This document shows positions 1-13,500 of a stretch of 64,000 bases of DNA, in pieces (positions within the stretch are counted from its first letter, which is position 1; each line of letters opens with the position of its first letter). This stretch comes from Alternaria dauci (Eukaryota > Ascomycota > Dothideomycetes > Pleosporales > Pleosporaceae), in contig NC_091277.1 in the NCBI RefSeq assembly GCF_042100115.1, forward strand, positions 2,232,001 through 2,296,000, written 5' to 3'. The notes below the pieces were generated by a model that was given only the letters and a program-made list of their open reading frames with translations, was not told the DNA's origin and searched no databases. Made by a program: the position numbers and the translations under genes.

Positions 1-40
1 TTTAGGATCCTATCTTTATAATATCTAAGGGTCTACCTAT

Positions 41-1572
41 ACTACCTAAGAATACTTTAGTAATAAACTATAATATCTTAGATTCCCCCTCTCTTTACCT
101 ATCCTACTACTACTATATAAAGCCTTCCTTAATTATTACTAAGGCTATCTTAGGGTAAGAATAGGTAAGTATAGCTAATTAGGCTACTATTACTTAGCTC
201 TTTAAGTAAGATAATAATAAAGATATTTATAATTCTACCCTTATACTTATAGACCTAGTAAATATCCTTTAGGCTATACCTTCTCTTATCTAGCCTAACG
301 CTAGTAAAGCTAAACCTATCTCTCCTTTAAAGAGAGTAGTTCCTAGTAGTAGAAGTCCTATTAATCTTAAGCTCTTTACCTATCCTTCTTCTAATTCTAG
401 TTATAATAAGGTTATAGAGTACTATAAGTTTTAAATTCTATTTATTATCCTTCTAAATATCCTTCTAATATCCTACCTTATATAGTTATTAATAATACTA
501 ATAAAGTCCTCTCTTATAATTAGATTAGATCCCTTTAGCTCTACTTCTAGAGACTTAAGTATACTAGTTTTACCCTTAGACCTTTACTTTTAGTATTTAT
601 AATTTACCTTAATAATAAGTTTTTAGACTTTTAGGTTAACTCTAAGAGGTTACTTAATCTTCTTCCTAAGTTTAGGACTATTAGCTTATACTTCTACTTA
701 TTTAGCTTTATAAAGTATACTATTATTAATTCTAATATTAAGGCTTTAATACTAAGCGTCTATTAGGGCGCTATAATAATTAGTAGTATTAATAACTTTA
801 ATAATATTAGTTATATATATAACTACTATAACTCTAACTATTACGCTAAAGTTTATAGCCTCTATATTATTATATATATTAATAGTAAGCTATATAAGAA
901 TAGTATTTATATTAATTATATTTATAGTAGTACCTTAGATACCTATTCTTTCTACTATAAGTACTTAATTATCTTTTAGATAGCCTCTTCTTTTCTTCTT
1001 TATATATTTTACTAATTTAAACTTTTTTTAGGTAATATTCCTATTTTTTATAGTATTACTTATATTAGCTAACTCTCCCCTATCCTTTCCTCTAATATCC
1101 TTAATACTCTTACTTTACCTCTCCTTACTTATACTAGTACTAGTAAGGTTATAATACTTACTAAGAAACCTCTATTTACTTACTCTTCCTTTAGCTAGGT
1201 TAGTAAGAAGTCTACTACTAGCTATAGTCTTTATTTAAGCTAGTTAAATAAAGGTAAGGCTAGTAACTTTAAGCCTAAGCTTAGCTTAGATACTAATAAT
1301 ATTATCTCTAAGGATTTAGCTCTTACTAAGCTACCTTTAGCTAGGGAGTTAGGTAATAACTAAGTTATTACTCTATCTAAGCTACCTAAGAAGGCTACTT
1401 ATAAGATACCTACTCCTCTTAAGTATACTACTACTTAAAAGCTAGTAATACTATTACTAATAAAGAAGAAGGCTTTTTATAAGAAGTCTTTTACTTTAGC
1501 TCCTCTAGCTTCTTCTAAAGCTTATTTAGTTTAGCGCTCTCTTTATAAGCTAACTATTAAGGCTCTAAAGGA
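41..1572. repeat. RIP-mutated repeat family, copy A
   Basis: Two blocks here recur about 3.0 kb downstream in the same order and orientation. Bases 41-287 match 3,042-3,285 with only a few differences. Bases about 1,390-1,570 match about 4,365-4,540, including a shared run reading ctagtaatactattacta and a shared taagctaactattaagg. The DNA between the blocks is too diverged for me to align by eye. I take this as one copy of a transposon family; its class is not recognised. Confidence 0.7.
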
Positions 1573-3041
1573 GTAGGTTAAAAAGTATAAGAAGGCCTCT
1601 CCTTATAAGTATCTTCTTAGTAGCTAATATCTTATTAATATTAGTAGTCTTAATTATTATATAGAGTTAATTAATTCTACTCTTTAGCCTAAGGTTCCTA
1701 TTATTAAGCCTATTACTATAGTTAAGGATACCTTTATTACTAAGTCTAGTAGTAATAGTACTAGTTTCTAGTCTTTATTATATACTTCTTTAGGTTTTAG
1801 TAGTAAGTAGTTAGCTAGTTATATTACTACTATCTTAATAGGCTTTTAGCTATAGTTCTTATAGAAATCTATATCTAACTATCTTATTTTACTTCTTATT
1901 CCTTTTAAAGATATTAGTATTACTTCTAATCTTCTTTCTCTATAAAGTATTTATACTACTCCCTCCCTTACTTAAGAAATTAAAGGTCCCTTCTTTTTTA
2001 AAACTTAGTTTCTAAAAAGTATTTAGAAAATAGAGTAGACTAAAGGACTAAGTAATTCTATATTTATAATAAGTTTTTTACTTTAGAGATTAGTAATAGC
2101 TACTTAATAGATATTTATTCCTAAGCTATAGTTCTATCTTTCTTAATTCTAGTTCCTAAACTTCCTAGGGTAGTTCTTAGAACTCTAGATTTATTTCTTT
2201 CTATTCTAAGTACGTTCTAGTAGAGTTCTCTAGATATCCTATCTTTTCTAAGTTATATCTAAGGTAATTAGATATAGTTCTCCCTTAAGTAGTTAGGTTC
2301 TACTAACTATCTAGTTAGGTTTATCCTTTATTTAGGTTAAGCGCTCTTTAGCCTTAAATTATATTTTAGTATATATTCTTAGTTCCTTATACTATATAGT
2401 CTAGGTTATTTCCTATATCCTAAGTATATTTTTAGACTTACTTATTTCTTATAATATACCCTACTATTACTTTAGTATTATACTATCTCTTACCTTAAAA
2501 GTAGGTCTATTACCTTAGTTATAATAGGCCTTTAGATAGTAAATAGTTAGAGTCTTTTTCTATAATAATAATACTAGCCTATCTATTCTTTACTACCCTT
2601 ATCTCTTTGTTCTACTCTTCTTTACTACTTTAAACTTACTCTACTCTTTATTCTCTACCTCTTTCTTTATATCCTTACTATCTATATATACTTTAAAATA
2701 ATATCTACTCTTTCTTATAATAATACCCTACCTACTTAACCTACCACTACTATAGATTATAGTATACTTAGTTTTTAGTCGCGCGTTAATTCTTACTTTA
2801 TACTACTTTTCCTTTCCTTATCCTTAGTTCTAGCTACTAATATTATTATAACTAAGAAGGCTTTAGTATTAAGCTTTAATAGTAAGTTTAATTCTTATCT
2901 ATATTCCTCTATATATTATTCTACTTTACCTACTTAAGATCTAAATAACGCTCTATAAGGCTAGGAGGATAATAGCTATAAGATTACTAACTAGGATATT
3001 ATAGATTTAGACTTTAATATAGATAACTAGTCTCCTTTACT

Positions 3042-4545
3042 ACTACCTAAGAATACTTTAGTAATAGACTATACTATCTTAGATTCCCTTTTACTTTACC
3101 TATCCTACTACTACTATATAAAGCCTTCCTTAATTATTACTAGCGCTATCTTAAGGTAAGAATAGGTAAGTGCTACTAATTAGGCTACTATTACTTAGCT
3201 CTTTAAGTAAGATAATAATAAGGATATTTATAATTCTACCCCTATACTTACTAACCTAGTAAATATCCTTTAGACTACGCCTTCTACTATTATTAATACT
3301 TACTACTTAAGATTTATCCTTAGTCCTACTAAGGATTAAGTTACTAAGCTCTAAGTACCTCCTCTATTATATTCTTTTATATCTATTACTATAGAGTTTA
3401 GTAAGTTAAACCTTCCTCTCTAAGTCTACCTAAATATTATTCTAATATTCTAATACTATAGTTAAGAATAACTCTAATAAAGAGATTACTTTAGTATAGC
3501 TAGTAGGCCTCCTTAAGTACTTTTAGTTACTTTACCTTACTTATTATTTTCTTAGTCCTATCCTTTACGCTACTTTTCTTCCTTCTCTTAATAATACTAC
3601 TCCTTCTACTTACCTAATAGGCCTTTAGCTCTTTATTATAGATAGTATTACTATTAGTAAGTTCTTCTAGTTATCTAATAGTTAGAAGCGCTATATCTTT
3701 AAGCCCTACCTAGTAGCTCTAATCTACTAGTATCTAGAGACTATCTACACTTATACTAATACTTATAGTACTAACTCTAAGTTTAGTAGTATTATAAAGA
3801 TATATAGTAATTATAAGAAGGGGTTAGAGTCTAAACCCTTTAGTACCTATACTACCTCTATTATTAATAACTTCTTATTTCTAAATAGGACTTATATAAA
3901 CTACTATACCTTAGGCGCTAAGGCGTCTTATTCTATAACTTATAAGTACCTAATTCCCTCTTAGATACCCTCTTCTACTATTTTATATAATAATTACTAA
4001 CTCTATATATATTAAGTTATTCTTATATATATAGTAATATATCTTCTATATCTACTATCTCTATACCTACCCTATTTTATATATTACCTTTACTCTTCTT
4101 TTATATTACTTACTTTACTAATTTTATTACTAAGCCTCTAAACGCTCTTAAGTTATACTATAAGAGGAGCGTAGCTTAGGTAACTTTAATAACTAAAGAG
4201 CCTAATCCTAATAATATTAAGTTTAATCCTAAGAAGCGCGTTAGTTATCTTAACCTTAATATTAAGCTTATAAGTAATTAGTAGAAGGACTTTTAGGTAA
4301 AGGATCTTTAGTACTAAATTAATAAGCTAAATACTAGTAAGACCTCTTTATTATCTAAGTTACTAGTTAAGGCTAACTATAAGACACCTTCTCTTTATAA
4401 GTATATTACCTCCTAAGCTCTAGTAATACTATTACTAATAAAGAAATAGGCCCTACGTAAAAAGTCTTCTATTTTAGTACTTAAGACTTCTTTTAAAGGT
4501 TATTTAGTTTAGCACTTAACTTATAAGCTAACTATTAAGGTTTCT
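3042..4545. repeat. RIP-mutated repeat family, copy B
   Basis: This is the second copy of the element described at 41-1,572, in the same orientation, offset by about 3,000 bp at its left end and about 2,970 bp at its right end, so small indels have accumulated. Similarity stops near 4,545. Downstream, at 4,771-4,779, lies a purine run (aaggggg followed by ta) that could be a relic polypurine tract of an LTR element, but I could not find matching LTRs. Two close copies of one family are the kind of substrate RIP acts on. Confidence 0.7.
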
Positions 4546-7539
4546 AAGAAGTTAGGGTTTCTTACTAATAGTAGTATTTTTAATAATAATAATTCTAAGG
4601 ATATTTATTATTATATTCTTAGTAAGAGTAAGGAGTCTAATAAGCCTTCGCTGTCTAAGAAGGCTAGGCGCAGTTAATCTACTATTACTAGTATTAGTCT
4701 TATTCTAGATAGTGCTATAACTAATTATAATAAATATAAAATCTCCTCTTAATTCTCTTTTCTACACTTTAAGGGGGTATATTTAAACTTAGTCTAAGGG
4801 TTTCTTAGTAAGCTTTCCTTACTATCCTCTCCTCCTTAATACTATTCTTCTATATAATAGTAATAGTTTAATAATAGTATTATTACTAGTTTCTTACTTT
4901 AGTAGTAGTTAGTTTTCTTAAACCTAGAGGACTAGTATTTAATAGCTATTTTATAACTAGACGAGAACGCCTAATAGTTATTTAGGTTAAACCCTAGCTT
5001 CTGTTATAGTATAACTACTATTATATAGCTTAGTTTAGATTCTATCCTTATAAGATCTTCGTGTTCTTATTAATTAACGTCCTAGATTTCCTAGAGTTAG
5101 TGTAAACGAGAACTACGTCTCTTACTAGTAGCTAGTTTATTACTTAATTCTAGAATATCCTATCTATACTATAGTTTCTTAGTTTTAAGATTATCCTTAT
5201 TACTAGATAAATTACTACCTGCGCTAGCTTAATTATCTATAGTCTATTCTTATTAGGTTTAGAGTTAAGAGTAAATTTCTTCTAAATTAATAATTATATA
5301 TTAGTGAAAGATCTTTAGCTAATTACTAAGTATATAACTATAGAATTTAGTACTATCTAATTCTTCTAGTTAATGCTATCCTTTTTTATTAGTATTCTTA
5401 ATATAAAATAAACTTTTTTACTTAGGAAGAAACTTTATAAGTATTAATCTATCGCCGTTATAGAATAAGTCTTATAGTAGTACTAAGTTACTAATTAAAA
5501 GGTGCTTAGACCTAAGTACCTTAGAGTTATTAAAATAGTCTTTATTCTTATAGCGTAATTAGATAGTCTAATTAATAGCTTTTTAGAATTACTTATCTCT
5601 TCTATTAAATTACCTAGCTCTTATAGTAAGGAGTATTACTATATTATTAACTTCTTCTTATGGTAGTATCTACTATATAAGTATTAATAGCTTAATTAAG
5701 AGTATATATTATTTACTATATACTAGGAATACTAGAGTTTTATTTATAGTATACTTAATAGTTATTTAATCTACCTAAAGGATATTAGGTAGGTTATCTA
5801 CCTAGTTCCCTAGAAGCTTCTTTAGGGTAGCTACTATAGGAGTATAACCTTATTTAATTAGACCCTAACCTTAGGGGTAGTATATACTAGAGGTAACTTA
5901 ATTAATCTTCTATTAGCTTTAGAGGTCCTTAATAAGTCCTTTATTCTCTAGACTACTATCTATTAATATTTTAAGTAGTAATCCCTATTAGTAGAAGATA
6001 TTATACTAAAGGAACTTTAGTATACTTTTTAAGTTATTCTTAGCTAGCGCTTTAGTCTCTACCTATTATAAGATATAATTATACGCTACTACTAAGAACT
6101 TCTTACTATTACGCTTAGGTAGTATATATATAATATTAATAGTAATCTATCTAAATAGGATATTAGGTAGCTTTATTAGCTATAACTCCTCTTATACTAT
6201 TACTAACGCGTATAATTAATACTTAGTATAGGATTAGATATACTTCTTAACTTACTTATATTATCCTTTCTAGTAGTATCTTACTTATACTTTCCTCTAT
6301 ATCCCTTCCTTACCTTAGTAGCTAGACTTCTTATAGAGTAACTAAATAATCCTTAGCTAATCTTTTAAGTTATCTATAACCCTATATAAAGGTCTTCTAC
6401 TTATAGGTATTATAAATAGATAGTACTCTCTAACTATTATTTAAAGAGCCTTTTTCTTAAACTTATAGAACTTAGCTAGGGAGAGGTATTCTAAGCGCTT
6501 ATAGAATAGGAGCTAAGCTATAATAGCTTATAACTTCTTATTATAACCTTCTATTAATAGTTATTTATTAAATAAAAGGTTAGTATTATAAATACTATAC
6601 TAGAGTACTAGTACTTCCTTAAAAGTAAGCTAAACTATATTTAGGTGCGTATTAATAAAGTCTTCTATATCCTCTTCTAGTTCTTCTAGTAGTTCTTAGC
6701 CTTCTAGCTCTAGTCTTCTTAATAGTGTATTAGCTATAACGTTTTTCTTACCTATAATATAAATAATATTAAAGTCCTATATATTAAGGAGGGCTAGCTA
6801 TTATATAATTAGGGCTCTTAGTAAGTTAGTAGTACTATATTATAGCTATATAATAAGTATCTTTATATTAGTTTCTACTATAAATTGTACCTTATAGATA
6901 TATAATTAAAACTTCTTTAAGGTAAGTAGTAGCGCCTTATACTTATATTTACTAGAGTCTTAGTTTTACTCTATTATTAACTAAACTCTACTTTTAAATT
7001 AGATTAGGTACTAATAGCTATTTAGACTACCTTATATAATAACTATACCCTAACCTTTCTTACTTCTATTAACTATAAGGATAATTTATTATAAGGGTTT
7101 ACTATAGTTAATAGATTCTAATATAGGGGTAGAAGTAAGTACCTTTTTAAGGTACTCTATAGCTTACTTCTCTTTATTAGTCTACTTAAAGGGTACGTTT
7201 TTATATAGTAGCTTTAAGAGAGGAGCTACTATAATAGTAAAGCTTTATACTTATATACTATAATAGATATATATACTAATAAATATATAGACTTCTTTAG
7301 TATTATAGTATTTAGGCTAGTTAGTAATCTTTTCTACTTTCTTCTTATCTAGGTAATATCCCTTCTTATTAATATAGTATTTAACTACTATTATAGAGGG
7401 GTAGTAGAAATCTAACTTATACCTAGATATAGTAGCTCTAGTACGTTTAATATCCGCTAATACCTTATTAATATTTAAAAGGTATTTAGCTATAAATTTT
7501 TAAATACCTAGCTCTACTTCCTTATTATTATACCTTATC

Positions 7540-7800
7540 TTTAGCCCCTTAATATAGACGTCGTCTAGGTATAGTATATAGTAATTAGGGATAAACTCTC
7601 TATAGATCTTAGTTATAACCCTTATAAACTTAGCTACTAAGTTTATAGTTCTTATTAGTAAAGTATACTATTATATAAGGCCTAGTAGGGTAGAGAAAGC
7701 TATTATATCTCTTAAGTCCTTATAGAGTTTAACTTAGTTATATCTAGAGAAGAAGTCTAAGAGACTTATAACTATATACCTAGTAAACTCTTCTAAAAAC
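7540..7800 (-). mobile_element. Ty3/gypsy-like reverse transcriptase relic
   Basis: On the minus strand, 7,590-7,550 reads a YLDD box, the catalytic motif of retrotransposon reverse transcriptase, in a context ending ILYLDDVYIKG. Upstream in the same direction (about 7,775-7,690) a segment reads DFFSRYN, a stop, then VKLYKDLRDI and AFSTLLGL. This resembles the Ty3/gypsy block that normally reads D-FS-YNQI-L and TAF-T--G. The stop is TAA exactly where glutamine (CAA) is expected, as RIP would produce. Direction implies that gag/protease relics lie at higher coordinates (8-12 kb) and RNase H/integrase relics at lower ones (5-7 kb), but I could not recognise them or any LTRs. The element is dead. 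Confidence 0.7.
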
Positions 7801-10800
7801 TTATTAGGATTAAGAGGTAGGTTAGTATCTATTATTATAACTCTATTAAGTTTCTAAGTATTATTAATAAGCTAATAGCTTTTATCCTTCTTTACTACTA
7901 GGAACTAAGGATTATAGTATTAGCTCTTATAAAGCTCTAGTATACCCCTATTAATATAATCTTAGATTATTTTAATAATTACCTAATAGAGCTTTTACAG
8001 GACTAGGAACTAATCTACCCTCTAGGCTTAGTATAGTACTATATTAATAATAACTAGGGGGATAATATCTCTACTAATATATCTAGATTTATAGAAGTCT
8101 TAAGCTAGTACTAGCTCTCTTTAGTAGAGGACTTCTAGAAGTATTTCCCTTTCCTTTAGCTAGAGTTCTAGGGATGTTTTTATCTCTAAAATACGTTTAG
8201 GCGTAATATAGGTACCTCTTAAGAATAGTATATAGTAAGGCTTAAAGTACTAGTAAAAGGGAGCTATATTACTATTACTATTTAGTACTTATTTTACGGC
8301 TGCCTTTTCTTTCTAATTAAGTCTTCTTTTAATATTACGTACTAGTTAGCCTAAGTTATTAATAGGTTTAACCTTAACCCCCTTTTACTTATACGCTCTA
8401 TTAATCTAAACGTTATTTAGCCTAAATGTAGTGTTAGCCTAACTAGGAGGTATAGGACTTACTATTATAACCTTAATAGGTATTAGCTTACCCTTATCTA
8501 CTTCTATAAGGCTTTATTACTAAAACGTATCCTCTATATCTTTAGTAGTATTTTCCTTATATACTTATTATAATACTTCTTCTAGTACTTAGTCTAATAG
8601 CTATTTATAACCTTCTATTATAATAATATAAAGTCCTTCTTTATCTCTTATAATAATACTACTATTAATACCTTTACCTATAAAGTTACTATTTTCCTAT
8701 AAAAGGTAATATTACTATTTCTTCCTCTCTTACTTACCTTTCTATTTCTTCTACTCGCCTATAAATTTTATCCTTAGCTAACTACCCTTTAGTTCTTCTT
8801 CTAAGTCTATTCTTACTTCTATCGCCCCTACTACACTAAATGCTGCTTTACCTTCTAGCCTTTTGGTAGGTTAATAGAGTAGAGTACTAGTCTTTATACT
8901 CCTATTCCTTTTCCTAAGATAGGTCTAGTATAGAGGTTAGGTTTAGATAGTTAATTACTCTTAGTGTATATAAACCTAGTATTATATTAGCTATTAATAC
9001 TAAAGATATAATAGTATATTAGCCTATTAGTTATATACTTAAACCTTACCTAAGCGTCTATTAGAAATAGATTACTAAATATAATTAGATTAGTATAGGT
9101 TTCTACTATAAAGAAGTTTATTTAAACTTTAACTTACCTTATAATAATAAGGACTCCCTAGATAATCCCTATAGAGTTTACTATACTACTATTAGTAGTA
9201 ACTATCTAGGCGGCCCTTATACTTCCTAGGAGTAAGGTTATTAGTAGTATAGCTTTCTTAGCTAATTCTCTTTTAATTATATTAAGCTCTACTCCTAAAT
9301 TAAGTAGTATAAGAAATAAATTACCTTAGATATTAATTAGTACTTTTAGGTAGTCTTATTAGAGGTATTTAATACTTATTACCCTATTATATAGCCTCTA
9401 ATTATCTTATAAATAGTTATAATTATCCTCTTCTATATTATTAGGCTTAGTACTAGTAATAATATTTTCTTAAATATAGTTAATCTCTAGGTCTATCTAG
9501 TATTCTACTTTAATACCCTAGTAGTTAATAACCTAGCCTTCCTAGGATTCTACTAGGATATAGTTAGGGAGAGTATTTACTAAGTAGAGTATATTAATAT
9601 TACCTCCTAAATAGTACTTAGGTAGGTCTTACGTTAAATAGTCCTTATTAACTATTAATTTAATTTTATATAGGTCTAGCTCCTTTAATATATAGGTTAT
9701 ATTAAATAGGCTTTTATATACCTTTAGTATATTACTTAGAAGGGTACTAATTTAGAGAGGTATTATTATATTTAGGATACTCTTAATAACTAATTATATA
9801 TTAGGCTCTAACTTATCTATAATCTTTTTCTTTTATAGTTACTAGTTATTATTATTTCTTTTACTATCTACTACCTCTTTCTAGTAGTTATTAATATTAA
9901 TATCCTAGTCTATTGCGTCGTTAGTTTCTTTAAACTATACTATCCTATCCTTATTAATATTCCTATTACTTAAAAGGTGTTTAGATTAGCTCTTATAACC
10001 TTTTAGGTATAGAATATACTTATTACTTAGTCTTTACAGGATTACTCTCTACGTTAGTTTCTATACTTTAGACTTATTATAGCTAGAGTAGGATTTCTAT
10101 TCTACTATTATATGTATTATTATAGTAGAAGCGACTATATTATTATTATATTTACTAAGGGTAGTTAGCTATAGCCTAAAGTCTAACTTATCTTTAGTAA
10201 AGATACTAGATAATTTTTAGTATTAGTCTACTTTATCTTCTTAAAGGCTTCTAGTAGAATTAGGGATTAGCTATACTAAGATAGTATTATTTTCTACTAT
10301 TACTATAGGGGGTTTTTCCTTAAATAGTACTATAATAGTTAGTAGGTTAATATCTTATTTAAGCTACCTCCTTTTAATCTAAGCTAAAAGATTCTTAGCT
10401 TAGAGCTATTAGCTAAGATTAAGTACTCTACCTTATAGGTTTTCTTCTATACCCTACTAGAGTATAGATTACTTATTAAGGTATACTTAACCTTTATCTA
10501 TAAATACTTATAGAATAAGGTAATTATTCTTATAGTAACTAGGTTTATTATATACCTAGTAGTTTATAGCTATATTAAAGGACTACGCTTAGTTTCTACC
10601 CTAACTATACTAGGAGTTATAGTTCTAGTAGTCTTAGGTATTAGTAGTATATAATTAGTTATTATAAGTCTAATAACCCTTCTATTAATACCTACTATAC
10701 TATTAGGATTAGTACTAACCCTTTAGCTATAGCCTTTTAAGTTCCTAACTATTTATTAAAAGGTTTTAGCTAATTATATTATTAACTCTATATTCTACTT

Positions 10801-13038
10801 CTATATAAACGCCTAAGTTACTTATAAGCTCTATTTCCTAAGATATCTATTATAGCTTCTAAAGTTTAAGTTCTAAGCTAACCTAATTAATTCTTAGGTT
10901 TAGTATTTTATTAACTAACTTATCTACTTCTATATTAGTAGGGGCCTTTCTAGGGGGTAACTAAGTTAGTTAATAATACTAATTATCTTCCTTAATTAGG
11001 ATAGATAATTTTAGGGCTTAGAAAATTTATATAAGGATATTAGGTAGGTTATAGCTTACTATAGGTATATACTAAATAGCTATTAGCTTAGGTAAGGTAA
11101 ACTCTACCTTAGGGGTAATTTCTTTAATTACTTCTAATAGGTTAAGTATACGCGCTTCCTCTTCTACTTTAAGGCGAGTAGTTAGGTAGTTACTAATCTT
11201 CTTATAGCTAAACTCCTAGGGGCTATTAGTTTTAAGGCTAAATCTCTTAAGTACTTTAGTTACCTATCTAAGTAGTAATCCCTTATTTAGATAGAAACCT
11301 TAGTGTTCTTTATTAATAGTTACAGCTTTAATATAACGCTTACTATAGATCTAGAACTCCTATAGGTATTCCTTAATATTTAGATTAGACCTTACTTAAC
11401 ACTAAAGAAGCTAATATTTAAAGTATTTAGCTTATACTTCTTACTAGCTCTAGTTATTACTCCTAAATAACCTCTTAAGTACTTCTTTAAAGTCTTTTAA
11501 AAACTTATTCACCTAAGCTATATTATAAGTATTAGAAGCTTAGATAATAGTCTACTACTTCCGCTTATAATAGGCTAAGAGCCTATTAACTATAGCTTTA
11601 TTACTAAACCTATAGTACTTAGATATATCTTTAAAGCGTTCTAAGAACGTAGTAATATTAATACTATTAAAGACTAAAACTATTTTAGCTAGGTATAGTA
11701 GGAGTTATATAGCTACTATTAGGTTTTAGCTTCTTAGCTATTAGAGTAAGGCTACTATTATCTAAAGGACTTTTATTATTTTATTATTAGAGGACTATAC
11801 TAGTAGAATATCTAAGGAAATAGAGCTTCTAAGTATTACTACTAGTATACTTAGTAAATCTACTAGTATTATTATACTATTAGCTAAGGCTTCTAGTTTC
11901 TTTATTTTAGTAGTAAAAGTAAATTAATTTATATTTTAGCTTCTAGCTAGTAGTTTAGTAATAGATTAAGTTCTTTTACCTATTTTATTCCTTACTTATT
12001 AGTTCTTACTTATCTATATAACGTATATAATAAGTATAGTAAAGGCTATAATAAAGAGCGTAAGTACTATATAAAGTAGTACTTATATTTAACTAGTTAG
12101 TTACTTATATATCTAAGAGTCTTTTAGTAAGAGGGTAATTACCCTATTCTTTATATATCTTAAGATACTATCTTAGTTAGCTATCTTTAGTTAATTAATC
12201 TAGTTATTTATTATTAGTTTTTTCCTTATTTATAGTACTCTATAGGGGTTATTACTATTATTCTTAGCCTTATATATTATTTAGCCTATCTATATATACT
12301 TTATTTTATTCTTTATTTATATAGCTATCTAAAGGATTATTATCCTAGCCTATACTCTTTATATAATATACTACTTTATATAGTATAGCTATACTCTAGT
12401 TATAACCCTAGTATTATTAGTAACTTAGTACCTCTATTATGTCTTTCTTACTTCTTAGGGGTCTTTCTATATCCCCGCCTATTCGTGTTCTCTAGTCTTT
12501 ACGCTTTTTTGTTGCTAAATATTCTTTAGGTTACTATATACTATTACTATTCTCTTATTATTTCTTACTTATTCTATACTATATCTATTCTAATTTCTCT
12601 TACTGTCTAAGACTATAAGATAGAGCGTCTTATAAAGTCTTTAGATAGATTTTACGCTTAGTAAACGCTTATAGCTTTCCTAAGGTTAAAAGGTTGTAAG
12701 GTTTAAGTTTTAATTAGTTGCTATATATAGTAGAGTATTTTATTACTAATTCTCTATTAGGAATAGGTGCTTAATGTAGTAGGTAGATATAGAAAAATTA
12801 AAAGGAGTGTGTATTGTAGTTATTATCCTGTAGCTAAATACTATTTAGCTAGTTTCTATAGGGCCTCTTTTTCCTATACTACCCCTAAGCCTAATAGTTC
12901 TTTAACTACTTACACTTCCCCTAGTTTTTCTACTATACTATATATACTAAGAAGGTTACTAGGCTCTCTAAACCTAAGTACCTTATACTTATAATAATAT
13001 TATTTTTGATAACCTTTTTAGCTTTATCCTTTATAGAC

Positions 13039-13055
13039 CTTTTTTTTTTTTTTTT
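13039..13055. repeat. poly-T tract
   Basis: An uninterrupted run of 17 T lies just before a short agcttt-type simple repeat and the left end of the direct repeat starting near 13,068. On the minus strand it would be a poly-A, so it could mark the tail of a non-LTR element. That reading is weak, because no coding relic is visible beside it. Confidence 0.5.
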
Positions 13056-13067
13056 AGCTTTAGCTTT

Positions 13068-13500
13068 AGCCTTTACAGACTTTTTTTCTATTATTATAGT
13101 ACGTTTAGTAACTTTTTTAAGATAAAGTATTAACTATATAACTATAGTCTTATATAAGCCTATATTTAGTATAGCTAGTACGTACGTAGTATATTATAAA
13201 TACTAGATACTAAGGAGATAAAATAGTATTATATACCTACTAGAGATAAGGTATAAACTTCTAATATATATACTATCCTCTACTATCTTCTACTATCCTC
13301 TACTATTATCTACTATTTCTACCCTTTATAACTACTACTACTACTTCTATTACCCTTTCTTAAGAATAAATACCTAAGGCTACTACTTTACTTTTAACTT
13401 TAACTAGAGGAATCTTAGTAGTAGTACTATCTATACTATATTCTTATATCTTTATAATATTTATTTAAATTCCCTCTCCTTAAGCTTAAGATATTAATCC
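13068..13500. repeat. direct repeat, left copy (paired with 14,853-15,390)
   Basis: The segment beginning gcctttacagac and running through tattattatagtacgttta recurs at 14,853 with RIP-type differences. Similarity continues patchily through a taactttaactagaggaat motif near 13,400 (15,280 in the other copy) and an aattccctctcctta motif near 13,465 (aactccctctctata near 15,350). The copies lie in the same orientation with starts about 1.8 kb apart. They may be LTRs of a short non-autonomous element or two independent insertions. Confidence 0.6.

Noticed and set aside
4741..12700. Defined LTR pair for the gypsy relic
   Set aside because: I compared the DNA around 4.7-5.3 kb with 12.0-12.75 kb and found no repeat; boundaries cannot be stated.
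12767..12994. 75-codon frame inside the RIP block
   Set aside because: It lies in AT-rich repeat DNA, is Ser/Tyr/Leu-rich from composition alone, and matches no family I know.
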